The translations under genes were made by a program, and so were the position numbers. A stretch of DNA of 58,151 bases. Origin: Acholeplasmatales bacterium. GTDB taxonomy: Bacteria > Bacillota_I > Bacilli_A > Acholeplasmatales > Anaeroplasmataceae. A model generated the notes under the pieces. That model worked only from the letters and a program-made list of their open reading frames with translations. It had not been told where the DNA came from and did no database searches. Location of the stretch: positions 1-58,151 of the forward strand of contig JAFRXJ010000002.1 of NCBI GenBank assembly GCA_017441525.1. The letters are read 5' to 3'. Shown here one piece after another: positions 33,472-41,235 of this stretch. Within the stretch, counting starts at the first letter, position 1. Every line of letters starts with the position of its first letter.

Positions 33472-34959
33472 GTGAAGTATTCAATTAAAGAAATATTATC
33501 TCACGGCTTCGTTATGGGAAATGTCAAAATTGATAATGCTATTAAGGCCAATACAAAGACATTATCCAAGGAAGAGGAGAAAGAATTATTTTTAAATTCA
33601 ATAGATAAATCTTTAAAAGAAATAGAAAATATGGATGATAATTCATATTTAACAGTTCAAAAGCTTATGATTTCTGATCCCTTATTAAGAGAAAATGGAC
33701 TTAAGAATATCGAAGAAGGTAAATCTGCGGTTGAAGCTATTAATTTAGTTATGGATGAAATAATTAAATCATTAGCTAATTCATCATCTGATTATCTAAA
33801 AGAAAGAACTAATGATATATTAGATGTCACAACTAGATTAATTCATAATTTAGATAATAAGAAAAAGAAAAAATTAAAAAAGACTTTTATCTTATATACT
33901 GATAATTTATTACCTTCATATTTAATTAAGAATAAAGATTTAATCATAGGTGTAATAGCTAAAAGTGGTGGTTATACATCTCATAGTGCTATTTTATGTA
34001 GAAGCTTTGATATTCCTTATGTTATTGCAGAAATAGAATGTAAGGATAATGATACAGTATGTATAGACACTAGAAAGAATAAGATTGCGGTTAATCCATG
34101 TCTTGAGGATATGGAAAGATATATTGAAGAAATAAATTCTTCTAAATCATTCATAAAAAAGGCAGTATCACATCCAGGTTTCTTATTTTTAGCTAATGTA
34201 TCTATTGGTAGTGAATTAAATAAAATAATTGAATATGATTTTGATGGTATTGGATTATATAGAACTGAATTAATATTTATGAATTCTAATAGACCATTAT
34301 CGTTTGATGAACAATATCAGATTTATTCTAAAACAACTAGTCTTTTAGGCGATAAGATAATAGTATTTAGAACATTTGATGTTGGTGATGATAAAAAGAT
34401 ATCATATTTAAATACTAATCATAAGGGCTTTGATAATTATATTAATAATAAAGAAATATTTGAAACGCAGGTTAAGGCAATGCTTGCTTCAAATATTCAT
34501 AACAATGTTAGAATAATGTTTCCTATGATTGAAAATGAATATGAATTTAATTATTTAAGAGAATGGGTAATTAAAATCGCAGAAGATAATAATTACAAAA
34601 TACCTTTAATTGGTATGATGCTAGAAACTAAGAGCGCTCTAGAACATATTAATGACTTCGTTAATACAGATTTTATTTCTTTAGGAACAAATGATTTAAC
34701 AAGTGAGCTATATCATATCAATAGAGAAAATAGAATGAATAATTTTAATGAATTTATTGACGATTTAATTAATAAATTAAAACCGGTTGTAGATTTTTGT
34801 GATAAAAGAGATATCTGCTTATCAGTTTGTGGTGAGCTTGCGAGTGTAAAAGAGGTCGCATTAAAGTTTTATAAGATAGGTATTAAAAACTTATCTGTAT
34901 CAACATCTGCGATACAAATGTTAAATAATTGTTATACAGATTTTATTGAGGAAAAATAG
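33472..34959 (+). CDS. Divergent PEP-utilising phosphotransferase, PTS Enzyme I-like
   Basis: A 495-residue homologue of Enzyme I, which passes phosphate from PEP to HPr. Key elements are kept: the phospho-His in GGYTSHSAI (about residue 175), IGLYRTE, FRTFDVGDDK, GTNDLT followed by HINR, and the catalytic Cys in SVCGELAS. It is about 75 residues shorter than usual Enzyme I, and the region after GTNDLT (SELYHINRENR) departs from the normal QYT..VDR. It may be a second, specialised Enzyme I. No HPr gene is adjacent. GTG at 33472 has AGGTGG ahead of it. Confidence 0.8.
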   Translation: MKYSIKEILSHGFVMGNVKIDNAIKANTKTLSKEEEKELFLNSIDKSLKEIENMDDNSYLTVQKLMISDPLLRENGLKNIEEGKSAVEAINLVMDEIIKSLANSSSDYLKERTNDILDVTTRLIHNLDNKKKKKLKKTFILYTDNLLPSYLIKNKDLIIGVIAKSGGYTSHSAILCRSFDIPYVIAEIECKDNDTVCIDTRKNKIAVNPCLEDMERYIEEINSSKSFIKKAVSHPGFLFLANVSIGSELNKIIEYDFDGIGLYRTELIFMNSNRPLSFDEQYQIYSKTTSLLGDKIIVFRTFDVGDDKKISYLNTNHKGFDNYINNKEIFETQVKAMLASNIHNNVRIMFPMIENEYEFNYLREWVIKIAEDNNYKIPLIGMMLETKSALEHINDFVNTDFISLGTNDLTSELYHINRENRMNNFNEFIDDLINKLKPVVDFCDKRDICLSVCGELASVKEVALKFYKIGIKNLSVSTSAIQMLNNCYTDFIEEK

Positions 34960-34965
34960 TGCATG

Positions 34966-34994
34966 TTGACTAATTCAATGATAATATGTATAAA
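34966..34994 (+). promoter_or_regulatory. Promoter of the 35112 gene
   Basis: TTGACT (34966-34971), 17-base spacer, TATAAA (34989-34994). It gives a leader of about 110 bases before the 35112 gene. Confidence 0.6.
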
Positions 34995-35042
34995 TGTAGC
35001 AACTTTATATTGTATTAATTAAGCGTGCTTGGGAGGAAAAAG

Positions 35043-35066
35043 GTGTTATTATACCAAAAATTATAG
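35043..35066 (+). CDS. Possible seven-codon leader peptide
   Basis: GGGAGG (35032-35037) is followed six bases later by GTG and the short frame MLLYQKL with a TAG stop. It lies in the long leader of the 35112 gene. The bases around it form an inverted repeat (TATACCAA near 35050, TTGGTATA near 35082). It has the better ribosome binding site of the two. It may be a regulatory leader peptide or chance. Confidence 0.25.
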   Translation: MLLYQKL

Positions 35067-35111
35067 TATTTTATTAAAGTTGGTATATGAGGCGACTTAA
35101 AAATAAAGAGT

Positions 35112-35819
35112 ATGAAAAAAATAGTATTATTTGTTAGCGCAATAGTTTTGTCGATTGCATTAGTAGTATTAATTGTTTTGTTATCAAATTCTAAAAAAAC
35201 AATAATAGTTAAAGGAATATTGGAAAAAGACGAGTTATCACTTGGGAAACAAAAAGTATTCAATTATCATTACGATAAAATTAATGGGGAAAGCAAAGTG
35301 ATTACTTTTACTGTTAAATCGCCAAATTCTTTTTACAATAATGTAATTAAACAAAACGATTTTTATAACGAAAATCTTTTTTTTGATAGAGATGATTTAT
35401 TAGCATATGGATTTTTAACTTCTAATGAATCTATATTTAGTTACGAAATAAAAGAAAATGGAGCAGTGAAAATATCATCTGTTTTTGGTTCATACTACGA
35501 CCATGAAAAAAACAACAATTATTATATTCCAGGGCCTTTTAGCTTAAATATATCAGCAGATAAGTTGTTAGATGAAGAAGAAATGACATTTAAATATTAT
35601 TCTAAACCAAATGATGATTGGCTTGCTAATAATTTTGATGCTTTGAAACAAGTTGTATATGCGTTACCATCTAGCTTCTATAGTATTGTGGATGATTACA
35701 TTTTAATAAAAGGAGAATGTATATCATATCAAGATTCAAAAGAAGAAATAGTATTAAGTCATTATTTATTAAAAATTTATGAAGATAATAATGCTGTGAG
35801 GATAACTCATTATAATTAA
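35112..35819 (+). CDS. Membrane-anchored protein of unknown function, 235 residues
   Basis: The N-terminus is a single hydrophobic helix (IVLFVSAIVLSIALVVLIVLL, residues about 4-24) without a lipobox Cys, so it is a signal anchor. The rest is extracellular, Tyr/Asn/Asp-rich and beta-like. I recognise no family. The Shine-Dalgarno is weak (AAAGAG close to the ATG). TTG Leu codons are frequent, as in the 13482 lipoprotein. It ends at a terminator and stands alone. Confidence 0.6.
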   Translation: MKKIVLFVSAIVLSIALVVLIVLLSNSKKTIIVKGILEKDELSLGKQKVFNYHYDKINGESKVITFTVKSPNSFYNNVIKQNDFYNENLFFDRDDLLAYGFLTSNESIFSYEIKENGAVKISSVFGSYYDHEKNNNYYIPGPFSLNISADKLLDEEEMTFKYYSKPNDDWLANNFDALKQVVYALPSSFYSIVDDYILIKGECISYQDSKEEIVLSHYLLKIYEDNNAVRITHYN

Positions 35820-35858
35820 TATGTTTTCCTCAATGATGACGTTTAAGTATTTTGAGAA

Positions 35859-35890
35859 AAAATAGTGCTTAGTCGGGCACTATTTTAATA
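35859..35890 (+). terminator. Terminator after the 35112 gene
   Basis: AAAATAGTGC (35859-35868) pairs perfectly with GCACTATTTT (35877-35886), followed by an A/T-rich tail. Confidence 0.8.
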
Positions 35891-35903
35891 TTTAATTTTT
35901 TAT

Positions 35904-35932
35904 TTGTGTTTTTATACTATATCTAGTATAAT
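35904..35932 (+). promoter_or_regulatory. Promoter of purA
   Basis: TTGTGT (35904-35909), 17-base spacer, TATAAT (35927-35932). An inverted repeat TATACT-N-AGTATA spans the spacer and -10. No purine riboswitch is visible. Confidence 0.55.
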
Positions 35933-35962
35933 ATGTTTGTTGTGAAATGGAGATGGAGAAAA

Positions 35963-37243
35963 ATGAGTACATTAGTTATAGTTGGTAGCCAATGGGGCGA
36001 CGAAGGAAAAGGAAAAATCACTGACTATTTAGCACAAGAAGCTGATGTTGTTGTAAGAAGCCAAGGTGGTAACAACGCTGGTCATACAATTACATTTGAT
36101 GGTGAAAAGTTCGCTTTAAGAAGCATTCCTTCTGGAATCTTTAGCCCACATATTAAAAACGTAATGGCTAATGGTATGGTTATTAATCCTAAGCAAATGC
36201 TAGAAGAGCTTAAGGGCTTAGAGGAAAGAGGCATTAAGGATTACCAATTATTTGTTTCAAATAGAGCACACATTGTTCTACCTTATCATGAAATGCTAGA
36301 TGGAGCATATGAACAATTTAAGGGTGACAAGAAGATTGGTACGACAAAAAGAGGTATCGGTCCTTGTTATACAGATAAGGCATCAAGAATCGGTATTCGT
36401 ATGGCAGATTTAGTAGATCCTAAATTATTTAAGGAAGCTTTACAATCAGCTTTAATAATTAAGAATATGGAATTAAAGATGCTAGGCTTAGATACTCTAG
36501 ATTTCGATACTGTATATAATGAATATGTAGAATATGGAAAGAAGATTAAGCCTTTCGTATGTGATACATCTGAATTATTAGAAAAAGAAATCGAAAAAGG
36601 TTCAAAAGTATTATTTGAAGGTGCACAAGGTGTAATGCTATGTATTGATCATGGTACATATCCTTATGTAACATCATCTTCGCCTACTGCAGCATCAGTA
36701 CCACTAAATTCTGGTATTGCTCCTAGATATATTAATAATGTATTAGGTATCTGCAAGGCATACACAACAAGAGTTGGTGAAGGTCCATTCCCAACTGAAA
36801 TTGAAGGAGATCTTGCACATTATATTCGTGAAAGAGGTCATGAATATGGTACAGTTACTAAGCGTCCAAGAAGAGTTGGATATTTAGATGCTGTTGCTCT
36901 AAATTATGCAAGAAGAGTTTCTGGTATTAATTATTTATCTTTAATGCTATTTGATGTTTTATCAGGATTAGAAGAATTAAAGATTTGTTATGCATATAAA
37001 TTAGATGGCAAAGAAATCAATACAGTTCCTGCAACACTTGCAGAACTTGAAAGATGCGAGCCAGTTTATGTAACACTTCCAGGCTGGAAGGAAGATATAA
37101 CTACTGTAACTTCATTTGATGAATTACCTGAGGCAGCTAAAAACTACATCAGAAAGGTAGAAGAATTAACTCATACTGAAGTTGCTATATTCAGTGTTGG
37201 TCCAGATCGTAAACAAACAATTAGATTAAAAAATATATTCTAA
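35963..37243 (+). CDS. purA: Adenylosuccinate synthetase
   Basis: GTP-dependent ligase joining IMP and aspartate on the way to AMP. The 426-residue protein starts MSTLVIVGSQWGDEGKGK, with the GDEGKGK phosphate loop, NNAGHT, IGTTKRGIGPCY and TKRPRRVGYLD all present. The ATG at 35963 is chosen over an in-frame upstream ATG because GGAGATGGAG lies just ahead and the product then matches family length. The DUF523 gene starts one base after the stop. Confidence 0.98.
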   Translation: MSTLVIVGSQWGDEGKGKITDYLAQEADVVVRSQGGNNAGHTITFDGEKFALRSIPSGIFSPHIKNVMANGMVINPKQMLEELKGLEERGIKDYQLFVSNRAHIVLPYHEMLDGAYEQFKGDKKIGTTKRGIGPCYTDKASRIGIRMADLVDPKLFKEALQSALIIKNMELKMLGLDTLDFDTVYNEYVEYGKKIKPFVCDTSELLEKEIEKGSKVLFEGAQGVMLCIDHGTYPYVTSSSPTAASVPLNSGIAPRYINNVLGICKAYTTRVGEGPFPTEIEGDLAHYIRERGHEYGTVTKRPRRVGYLDAVALNYARRVSGINYLSLMLFDVLSGLEELKICYAYKLDGKEINTVPATLAELERCEPVYVTLPGWKEDITTVTSFDELPEAAKNYIRKVEELTHTEVAIFSVGPDRKQTIRLKNIF

Positions 37244-37244
37244 T

Positions 37245-37679
37245 ATGGAAAAATTATTAATATCTGCATATATATTAGGTATAAACTGTAAATATAACGG
37301 GAAGAATAATTATAATCCATTAGTTGAAAAGCTAAAGGAAAGATATATTCTTATTCCCATTTGCCCAGAAGAAATGGGCGGCTTATCTACACCAAGAAAT
37401 CCATCAGAAATATTAAATGATAAAGTTATATCATCAAAAGGTGATGATGTTACTAATAATTTCTTTGATGGTGCTAATAAAGCTTTAGATATAGTTAAAA
37501 AAGAAAATATAAGTAAAGCTTTATTAAAAGAAGGTTCACCTTCTTGTGGATCAAATTATATTTATGATGGCACATTTACTAAAACTAAAATAAATGGAAT
37601 GGGTTTTACAGCAAGATTATTAAAAAATAATAATATTAAAATATATACTGAAGATGAAATAGAATTATTATTAAAATAA
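37245..37679 (+). CDS. DUF523 family protein
   Basis: A 144-residue protein of DUF523. Typical features are ISAYILGINCKYNGK at the start, PICPEEMGGLSTPR and LLKEGSPSCGSNYIYDG. The conserved Cys residues could bind metal or carry a thiol reaction, but no function is established. It is coupled to purA (one-base gap) and ends in a terminator. Confidence 0.88.
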   Translation: MEKLLISAYILGINCKYNGKNNYNPLVEKLKERYILIPICPEEMGGLSTPRNPSEILNDKVISSKGDDVTNNFFDGANKALDIVKKENISKALLKEGSPSCGSNYIYDGTFTKTKINGMGFTARLLKNNNIKIYTEDEIELLLK

Positions 37680-37702
37680 GGAGATTATATCTCCTTTTTT
37701 CT
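37678..37702 (+). terminator. Terminator after the purA operon
   Basis: AAGGAGA (37678-37684) and TCTCCTT (37690-37696) form a stem across the stop codon, followed by Ts. Confidence 0.85.
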
Positions 37703-37763
37703 TTTTTATGTTATACTAAATATAGGATGTTACTATAAAAAATAAAAAAAGAGATGATAATTT

Positions 37764-38660
37764 ATGAAAAAGGTTAAATTAATTGGCTATAAGGATCAAC
37801 CATTTTATTATTATTCTTATGAAGTTGATAAGGCTGATAAAATGATGATTATTGCCCATGGTGTCGCAGAGGATGCTAGAAGATATGATTATTTTGCAAG
37901 GAAATTAAATGAAGAAGGATTTAATGTTTATGTAATTAGTCATATCGCTCATGGTGAGGACTGCAATCTAGATGATTTAGGCGTATGGCATAAGGGTGAT
38001 TTCGATGGCTGTCTAATGAATATTAATTATTTATATAAGGATGTAATAGAGAAAAATATAGATAATCTAAAAATATTATTTGGACATTCGATGGGCTCAT
38101 TCATGGTTCAAAAGTATCAATTAATGTATAAAAATAATTTTGATAAATTGATATTATGTGGATGTGCAATGCCTAATTTTAAATATAAGCTTGGAAGATT
38201 TGTTATATCTTTTATTAATATATTTAAATCTAATAAGCGAGTTCCTGGATTCGAAAAGATGTCATTTGGTTCATTTAATAAAAAATTTGAGAATGAAACA
38301 TCTGTTGATTGGCTAAGTAAAAATAAAGATAATAGACAATATTACATAGATAGTCCATATTGTGGTTTTGTATGTACTGCAGGATTTTATAAAGAATTTT
38401 ATAAAAATGTTTCTAAAATTCCAAATGGAAAATATAAGAAATTATATTCGAAGGATTATCCTATATTATTAATAGGTGGAAGTATGGATATGGTTTCTGA
38501 ATGTTCTAAGCTATTAATTAAATTAGCGAATTTTTATAAGAAGCAATCTGATAAGGTTACATATAAAATTTATGAAGGAGATCGTCATGAGATTCTTAAT
38601 GAAGATGATAAAGATTTAATCATTAAGGATATCATTGATTTTGTAAATAATAATGGATAA
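37764..38660 (+). CDS. Alpha/beta hydrolase, monoacylglycerol lipase-like
   Basis: A 298-residue serine hydrolase of the Hydrolase_4 type. The nucleophile is in GHSMGS (about residue 113), the acid is probably Asp in GGSMDMVSE, and the His is in EGDRHEIL. AHGVAEDARRYDYFARKL near the N-terminus matches lysophospholipase/monoacylglycerol lipases. No signal peptide is seen, so it is intracellular. Its end overlaps the start of glpK by eight bases, which suggests that it frees glycerol for the kinase. Confidence 0.85.
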   Translation: MKKVKLIGYKDQPFYYYSYEVDKADKMMIIAHGVAEDARRYDYFARKLNEEGFNVYVISHIAHGEDCNLDDLGVWHKGDFDGCLMNINYLYKDVIEKNIDNLKILFGHSMGSFMVQKYQLMYKNNFDKLILCGCAMPNFKYKLGRFVISFINIFKSNKRVPGFEKMSFGSFNKKFENETSVDWLSKNKDNRQYYIDSPYCGFVCTAGFYKEFYKNVSKIPNGKYKKLYSKDYPILLIGGSMDMVSECSKLLIKLANFYKKQSDKVTYKIYEGDRHEILNEDDKDLIIKDIIDFVNNNG

Positions 38661-40134
38661 ATATATTTTAGCAATAGATCAAGGAACAACTTCAACTAGA
38701 GCGATTGTCTTTTCAAAGGAAGGAAAGATCATTAATCAAGCTAGTGAAGAAATAACTCAATATTATCCTAAGAATGGATATGTAGAACATAACGCAACTG
38801 AAATTTTTTCTAAAACATTAGCTGTAATGCTAGAGGCAGTAATATCATCTAATTTAAATTTTTCTCAAATAGAAGCAATAGGTATTACTAATCAAAGAGA
38901 AACTATTGTAGTTTGGGATAAAAAGACACAGCTTCCAGTATATAATGCAATAGTATGGCAATCTAATCAATCAAAGGATGTCTGTGAAGAATATAGGGAA
39001 TATGAAGATTTGATAAAAGAAAAAACAGGATTATTGTTGAATCCTTATTTTAGTGCGACAAAACTAAGATGGTTATTTAATAATTATCCTGACATTGAAA
39101 GAAGAGCATTTAATGGTGAATTATTATGTGGAACTATTGATTCGTGGTTAATATATAAATTAACTGGAGGAAATGTTCATAAAACAGATTATTCAAATGC
39201 TTCTAGAACATTGTTATTTAATATAAATACAGGTACATGGGATGATGACCTATTAAAATTATTTAAAATTCCTAAATGTATATTACCTGTAATATCTAAT
39301 TCTAATTCATTCTTTGGTTATTTAGATAAAAGTGTGATTCCATTTAATATTCCTATAACTGGAGTATTAGGAGACCAACAGGCTGCCTTGTTTGGTCAAT
39401 GCTGTTTTGAAAAGGGTGAACTTAAAAATACATATGGTACAGGTTGTTTTACATTATTAAATACTGGAGACAATATTGTTAAAAGTAAGCATGGTCTTTT
39501 AACAACAGTAGCTTGGAGTATTGATAATGAGATAAGCTATGCCCTTGAGGGGTCAGTATTTATAGGTGGAGCTGCCGTACAATGGCTAAGAGATGGACTT
39601 AGAATGATCAAAAAATCATCTGATAGTGAAAAATACGCAACAGCAGTAGATTCTTCAGATGGTGTTTATATAGTACCTTCATTTACAGGACTAGGTACTC
39701 CTTATTGGGACGCAGATGTAAAAGGGGCAATATTTGGTTTAACACGCGCAACAAATAAAGAGATATTTATTAGGGCAACACTAGAAGCAATTGCGTATCA
39801 ATGTAAAGATGTAATAAAAACAATGGTAGAAGAATCTAATATTGAATTAAAATCTTTATGTGTTGATGGTGGAGCAACTGATAATTCATTCTTAATGCAA
39901 TTTCAATCAGATATTTTAGATTGTAAAATTATATTACAAAAGGTAAAAGAATCAACCGCACTAGGGGCAGCACTTATTGCGGGTCTTGGTGTAGGTATAT
40001 ATAATAACCTAGATGAGATAAAGAAAATAAAAGCCGTTAAGAAAACATTTGTTCCTAAAATGGATAGAGAAGAAGCAAAAAGATTATATGATGGTTGGTT
40101 AAAGGCAATCAAATCAACTATAAGCTATAAATAA
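38653..40134 (+). CDS. glpK: Glycerol kinase
   Basis: FGGY-family kinase forming glycerol 3-phosphate. The 493-residue protein begins YILAIDQGTTSTRAIVF. It keeps GITNQRETIVVWD, DYSNASRTLLFNI, GVLGDQQAALFGQ and TYGTGCF, with VDGGATDNSFLMQ in the ATP domain. Length is normal. No glpF or glpD is next to it; instead it is translationally coupled to a lipase-like hydrolase. The terminator follows at once. Confidence 0.96.
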   Translation: MDKYILAIDQGTTSTRAIVFSKEGKIINQASEEITQYYPKNGYVEHNATEIFSKTLAVMLEAVISSNLNFSQIEAIGITNQRETIVVWDKKTQLPVYNAIVWQSNQSKDVCEEYREYEDLIKEKTGLLLNPYFSATKLRWLFNNYPDIERRAFNGELLCGTIDSWLIYKLTGGNVHKTDYSNASRTLLFNINTGTWDDDLLKLFKIPKCILPVISNSNSFFGYLDKSVIPFNIPITGVLGDQQAALFGQCCFEKGELKNTYGTGCFTLLNTGDNIVKSKHGLLTTVAWSIDNEISYALEGSVFIGGAAVQWLRDGLRMIKKSSDSEKYATAVDSSDGVYIVPSFTGLGTPYWDADVKGAIFGLTRATNKEIFIRATLEAIAYQCKDVIKTMVEESNIELKSLCVDGGATDNSFLMQFQSDILDCKIILQKVKESTALGAALIAGLGVGIYNNLDEIKKIKAVKKTFVPKMDREEAKRLYDGWLKAIKSTISYK

Positions 40135-40158
40135 AGCACTCAGACGAGTGCTTTTTCT
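40134..40158 (+). terminator. Terminator of glpK, with CIRCE-like arms
   Basis: AAGCACTC (40134-40141), loop AGAC, GAGTGCTT (40146-40153), then TTT. The arms equal the CIRCE half-sites 50 bases downstream, but with a four-base loop instead of nine. Confidence 0.88.
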
Positions 40159-40184
40159 TATATTAATAAAAAATTTTAAAAAAA

Positions 40185-40211
40185 TTAGCACTCTACTATT
40201 GACAGTGCTAA
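40185..40211 (+). promoter_or_regulatory. CIRCE operator 1 (HrcA site)
   Basis: TTAGCACTC-N9-CAGTGCTAA. The left arm is the exact consensus and the right arm has one mismatch. It overlaps the -35 of the Hsp20 promoter, so bound HrcA should block RNA polymerase. Confidence 0.92.
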
Positions 40212-40226
40212 AAAATGTGATATACT
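40199..40226 (+). promoter_or_regulatory. Sigma-A promoter of the Hsp20 operon
   Basis: TTGACA (40199-40204), 16-base spacer, TATACT (40221-40226). It lies between and overlapping the two CIRCE sites. Confidence 0.85.
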
Positions 40227-40236
40227 ATAAGTGTAA

Positions 40237-40263
40237 TTGGCAGACGAAGATATAGAGTGCCAA
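40237..40263 (+). promoter_or_regulatory. CIRCE operator 2 (HrcA site)
   Basis: TTGGCAGAC-N9-GAGTGCCAA, the same geometry as CIRCE with compensating changes in the outer positions (TTGG/CCAA). It lies in the 5' leader just after the predicted start point. Confidence 0.8.
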
Positions 40264-40282
40264 TAGAAAAGAGGAAAAGAAA

Positions 40283-40660
40283 ATGAGAAATGATTTATAT
40301 AGTTTAGTAAATGAATTTAATAATTTATTTTATGATGGAGGATACAAGGGATTTCCAGTAGATGTTATTGAAGCTGAAAATGGATATAGAGTAATCGCTG
40401 AAATTCCTGGAGTTAAGAAAGAAAATATTCAAATTGAATTTGAAGATGGAATTTTAACAATTACTGCAAATGCTGATAAGGCTGAAAATGTTAAGTATTT
40501 AATCCATGAAAGAAATAGCCAAAAGCTAAAGAGATCAATTAACTTCGGTGATATCGATGAGGATACAATTAAAGCAAATTACAATAATGGCTTATTAGTT
40601 GTAGATATCGATGTTAAGAAGGAAGAAGAAAAGGTTAAAAAGACAATTGAGATTCAATAA
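40283..40660 (+). CDS. Hsp20/alpha-crystallin small heat-shock protein (first)
   Basis: A 125-residue ATP-independent holdase chaperone. The alpha-crystallin domain runs from about residue 22 (FPVDVIEAENGYRVIAEIPG) to the NNGLLVVDID strand near 110. The N-terminal arm is short. GAGGAAAAG precedes the ATG. It is followed by a second Hsp20 gene, and two CIRCE sites upstream show HrcA control. Confidence 0.93.
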   Translation: MRNDLYSLVNEFNNLFYDGGYKGFPVDVIEAENGYRVIAEIPGVKKENIQIEFEDGILTITANADKAENVKYLIHERNSQKLKRSINFGDIDEDTIKANYNNGLLVVDIDVKKEEEKVKKTIEIQ

Positions 40661-40679
40661 TTAGAAAGAGGGCTTGTTT

Positions 40680-41084
40680 ATGTATAATCTAGAGAATAAA
40701 AAAGATAACTATTTTGGTTTATTTGATGAATTCAATAATTTGTTTAGTGATGCATTAGGTAAAGACATGAAAACAAACATCTTAGAAGAAGATGATAAAT
40801 ATGTTGTTACATCTGAGGTTCCTGGTATAGATAAGAAAAATATTAAAATTGATGTATCTGATAATACATTAGTAATTAATATTAATAAGAAATCTGATAA
40901 GAAAGAAGCTAAAACTAATTATCTTGTTAAAGAAATTAGCGAAAGCAATGTATCTCGTTCATTCTATCTAGATGATATGGATGAAAATAATGTAACTGCT
41001 AAAATGGATAATGGTATTTTAACTATTACTGTTTTAAAGAATAAAGAAATCAAATCTGGTATTAAAAAGATTATGATTGAATAA
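40680..41084 (+). CDS. Hsp20/alpha-crystallin small heat-shock protein (second)
   Basis: A 134-residue paralogue of the preceding gene, with EEDDKYVVTSEVPGIDKKNI and a closing DNGILTITVLKNKE strand. It is 19 bases downstream with AGAGGG as binding site; the ATG at 40680 is better placed than an in-frame TTG at 40674. The two small Hsps may form mixed oligomers. A strong terminator follows. Confidence 0.93.
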   Translation: MYNLENKKDNYFGLFDEFNNLFSDALGKDMKTNILEEDDKYVVTSEVPGIDKKNIKIDVSDNTLVININKKSDKKEAKTNYLVKEISESNVSRSFYLDDMDENNVTAKMDNGILTITVLKNKEIKSGIKKIMIE

Positions 41085-41132
41085 TTTAGTTATTATCAAT
41101 AGTTAATATTGTTAATATAATTCTCTCCTTTC

Positions 41133-41163
41133 GGGTGGTTAAATACCACCCATTTTCTTTTTT
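41133..41163 (+). terminator. Terminator of the Hsp20 operon
   Basis: GGGTGGT (41133-41139) and ACCACCC (41145-41151) form a GC-rich stem with a T-rich tail. Confidence 0.88.
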
Positions 41164-41187
41164 ATTTATAAAAATCATTTATTTATA

Positions 41188-41217
41188 AATACTTTAGTGT
41201 TAAAATAATAAAGTATT
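41188..41217 (+). promoter_or_regulatory. Inverted repeat around the -10 of the aminotransferase gene
   Basis: AATACTTTA (41188-41196) and TAAAGTATT (41209-41217) are perfect nine-base arms around a 12-base centre that holds TAAAAT, a likely -10. The layout suggests an operator. Confidence 0.5.
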
Positions 41218-41235
41218 AAAAAGAGGTGCTATATT

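Noticed and set aside
35820..35962. Purine riboswitch upstream of purA
   Set aside because: The space holds a terminator and a promoter only; there is no room or sequence for the aptamer.
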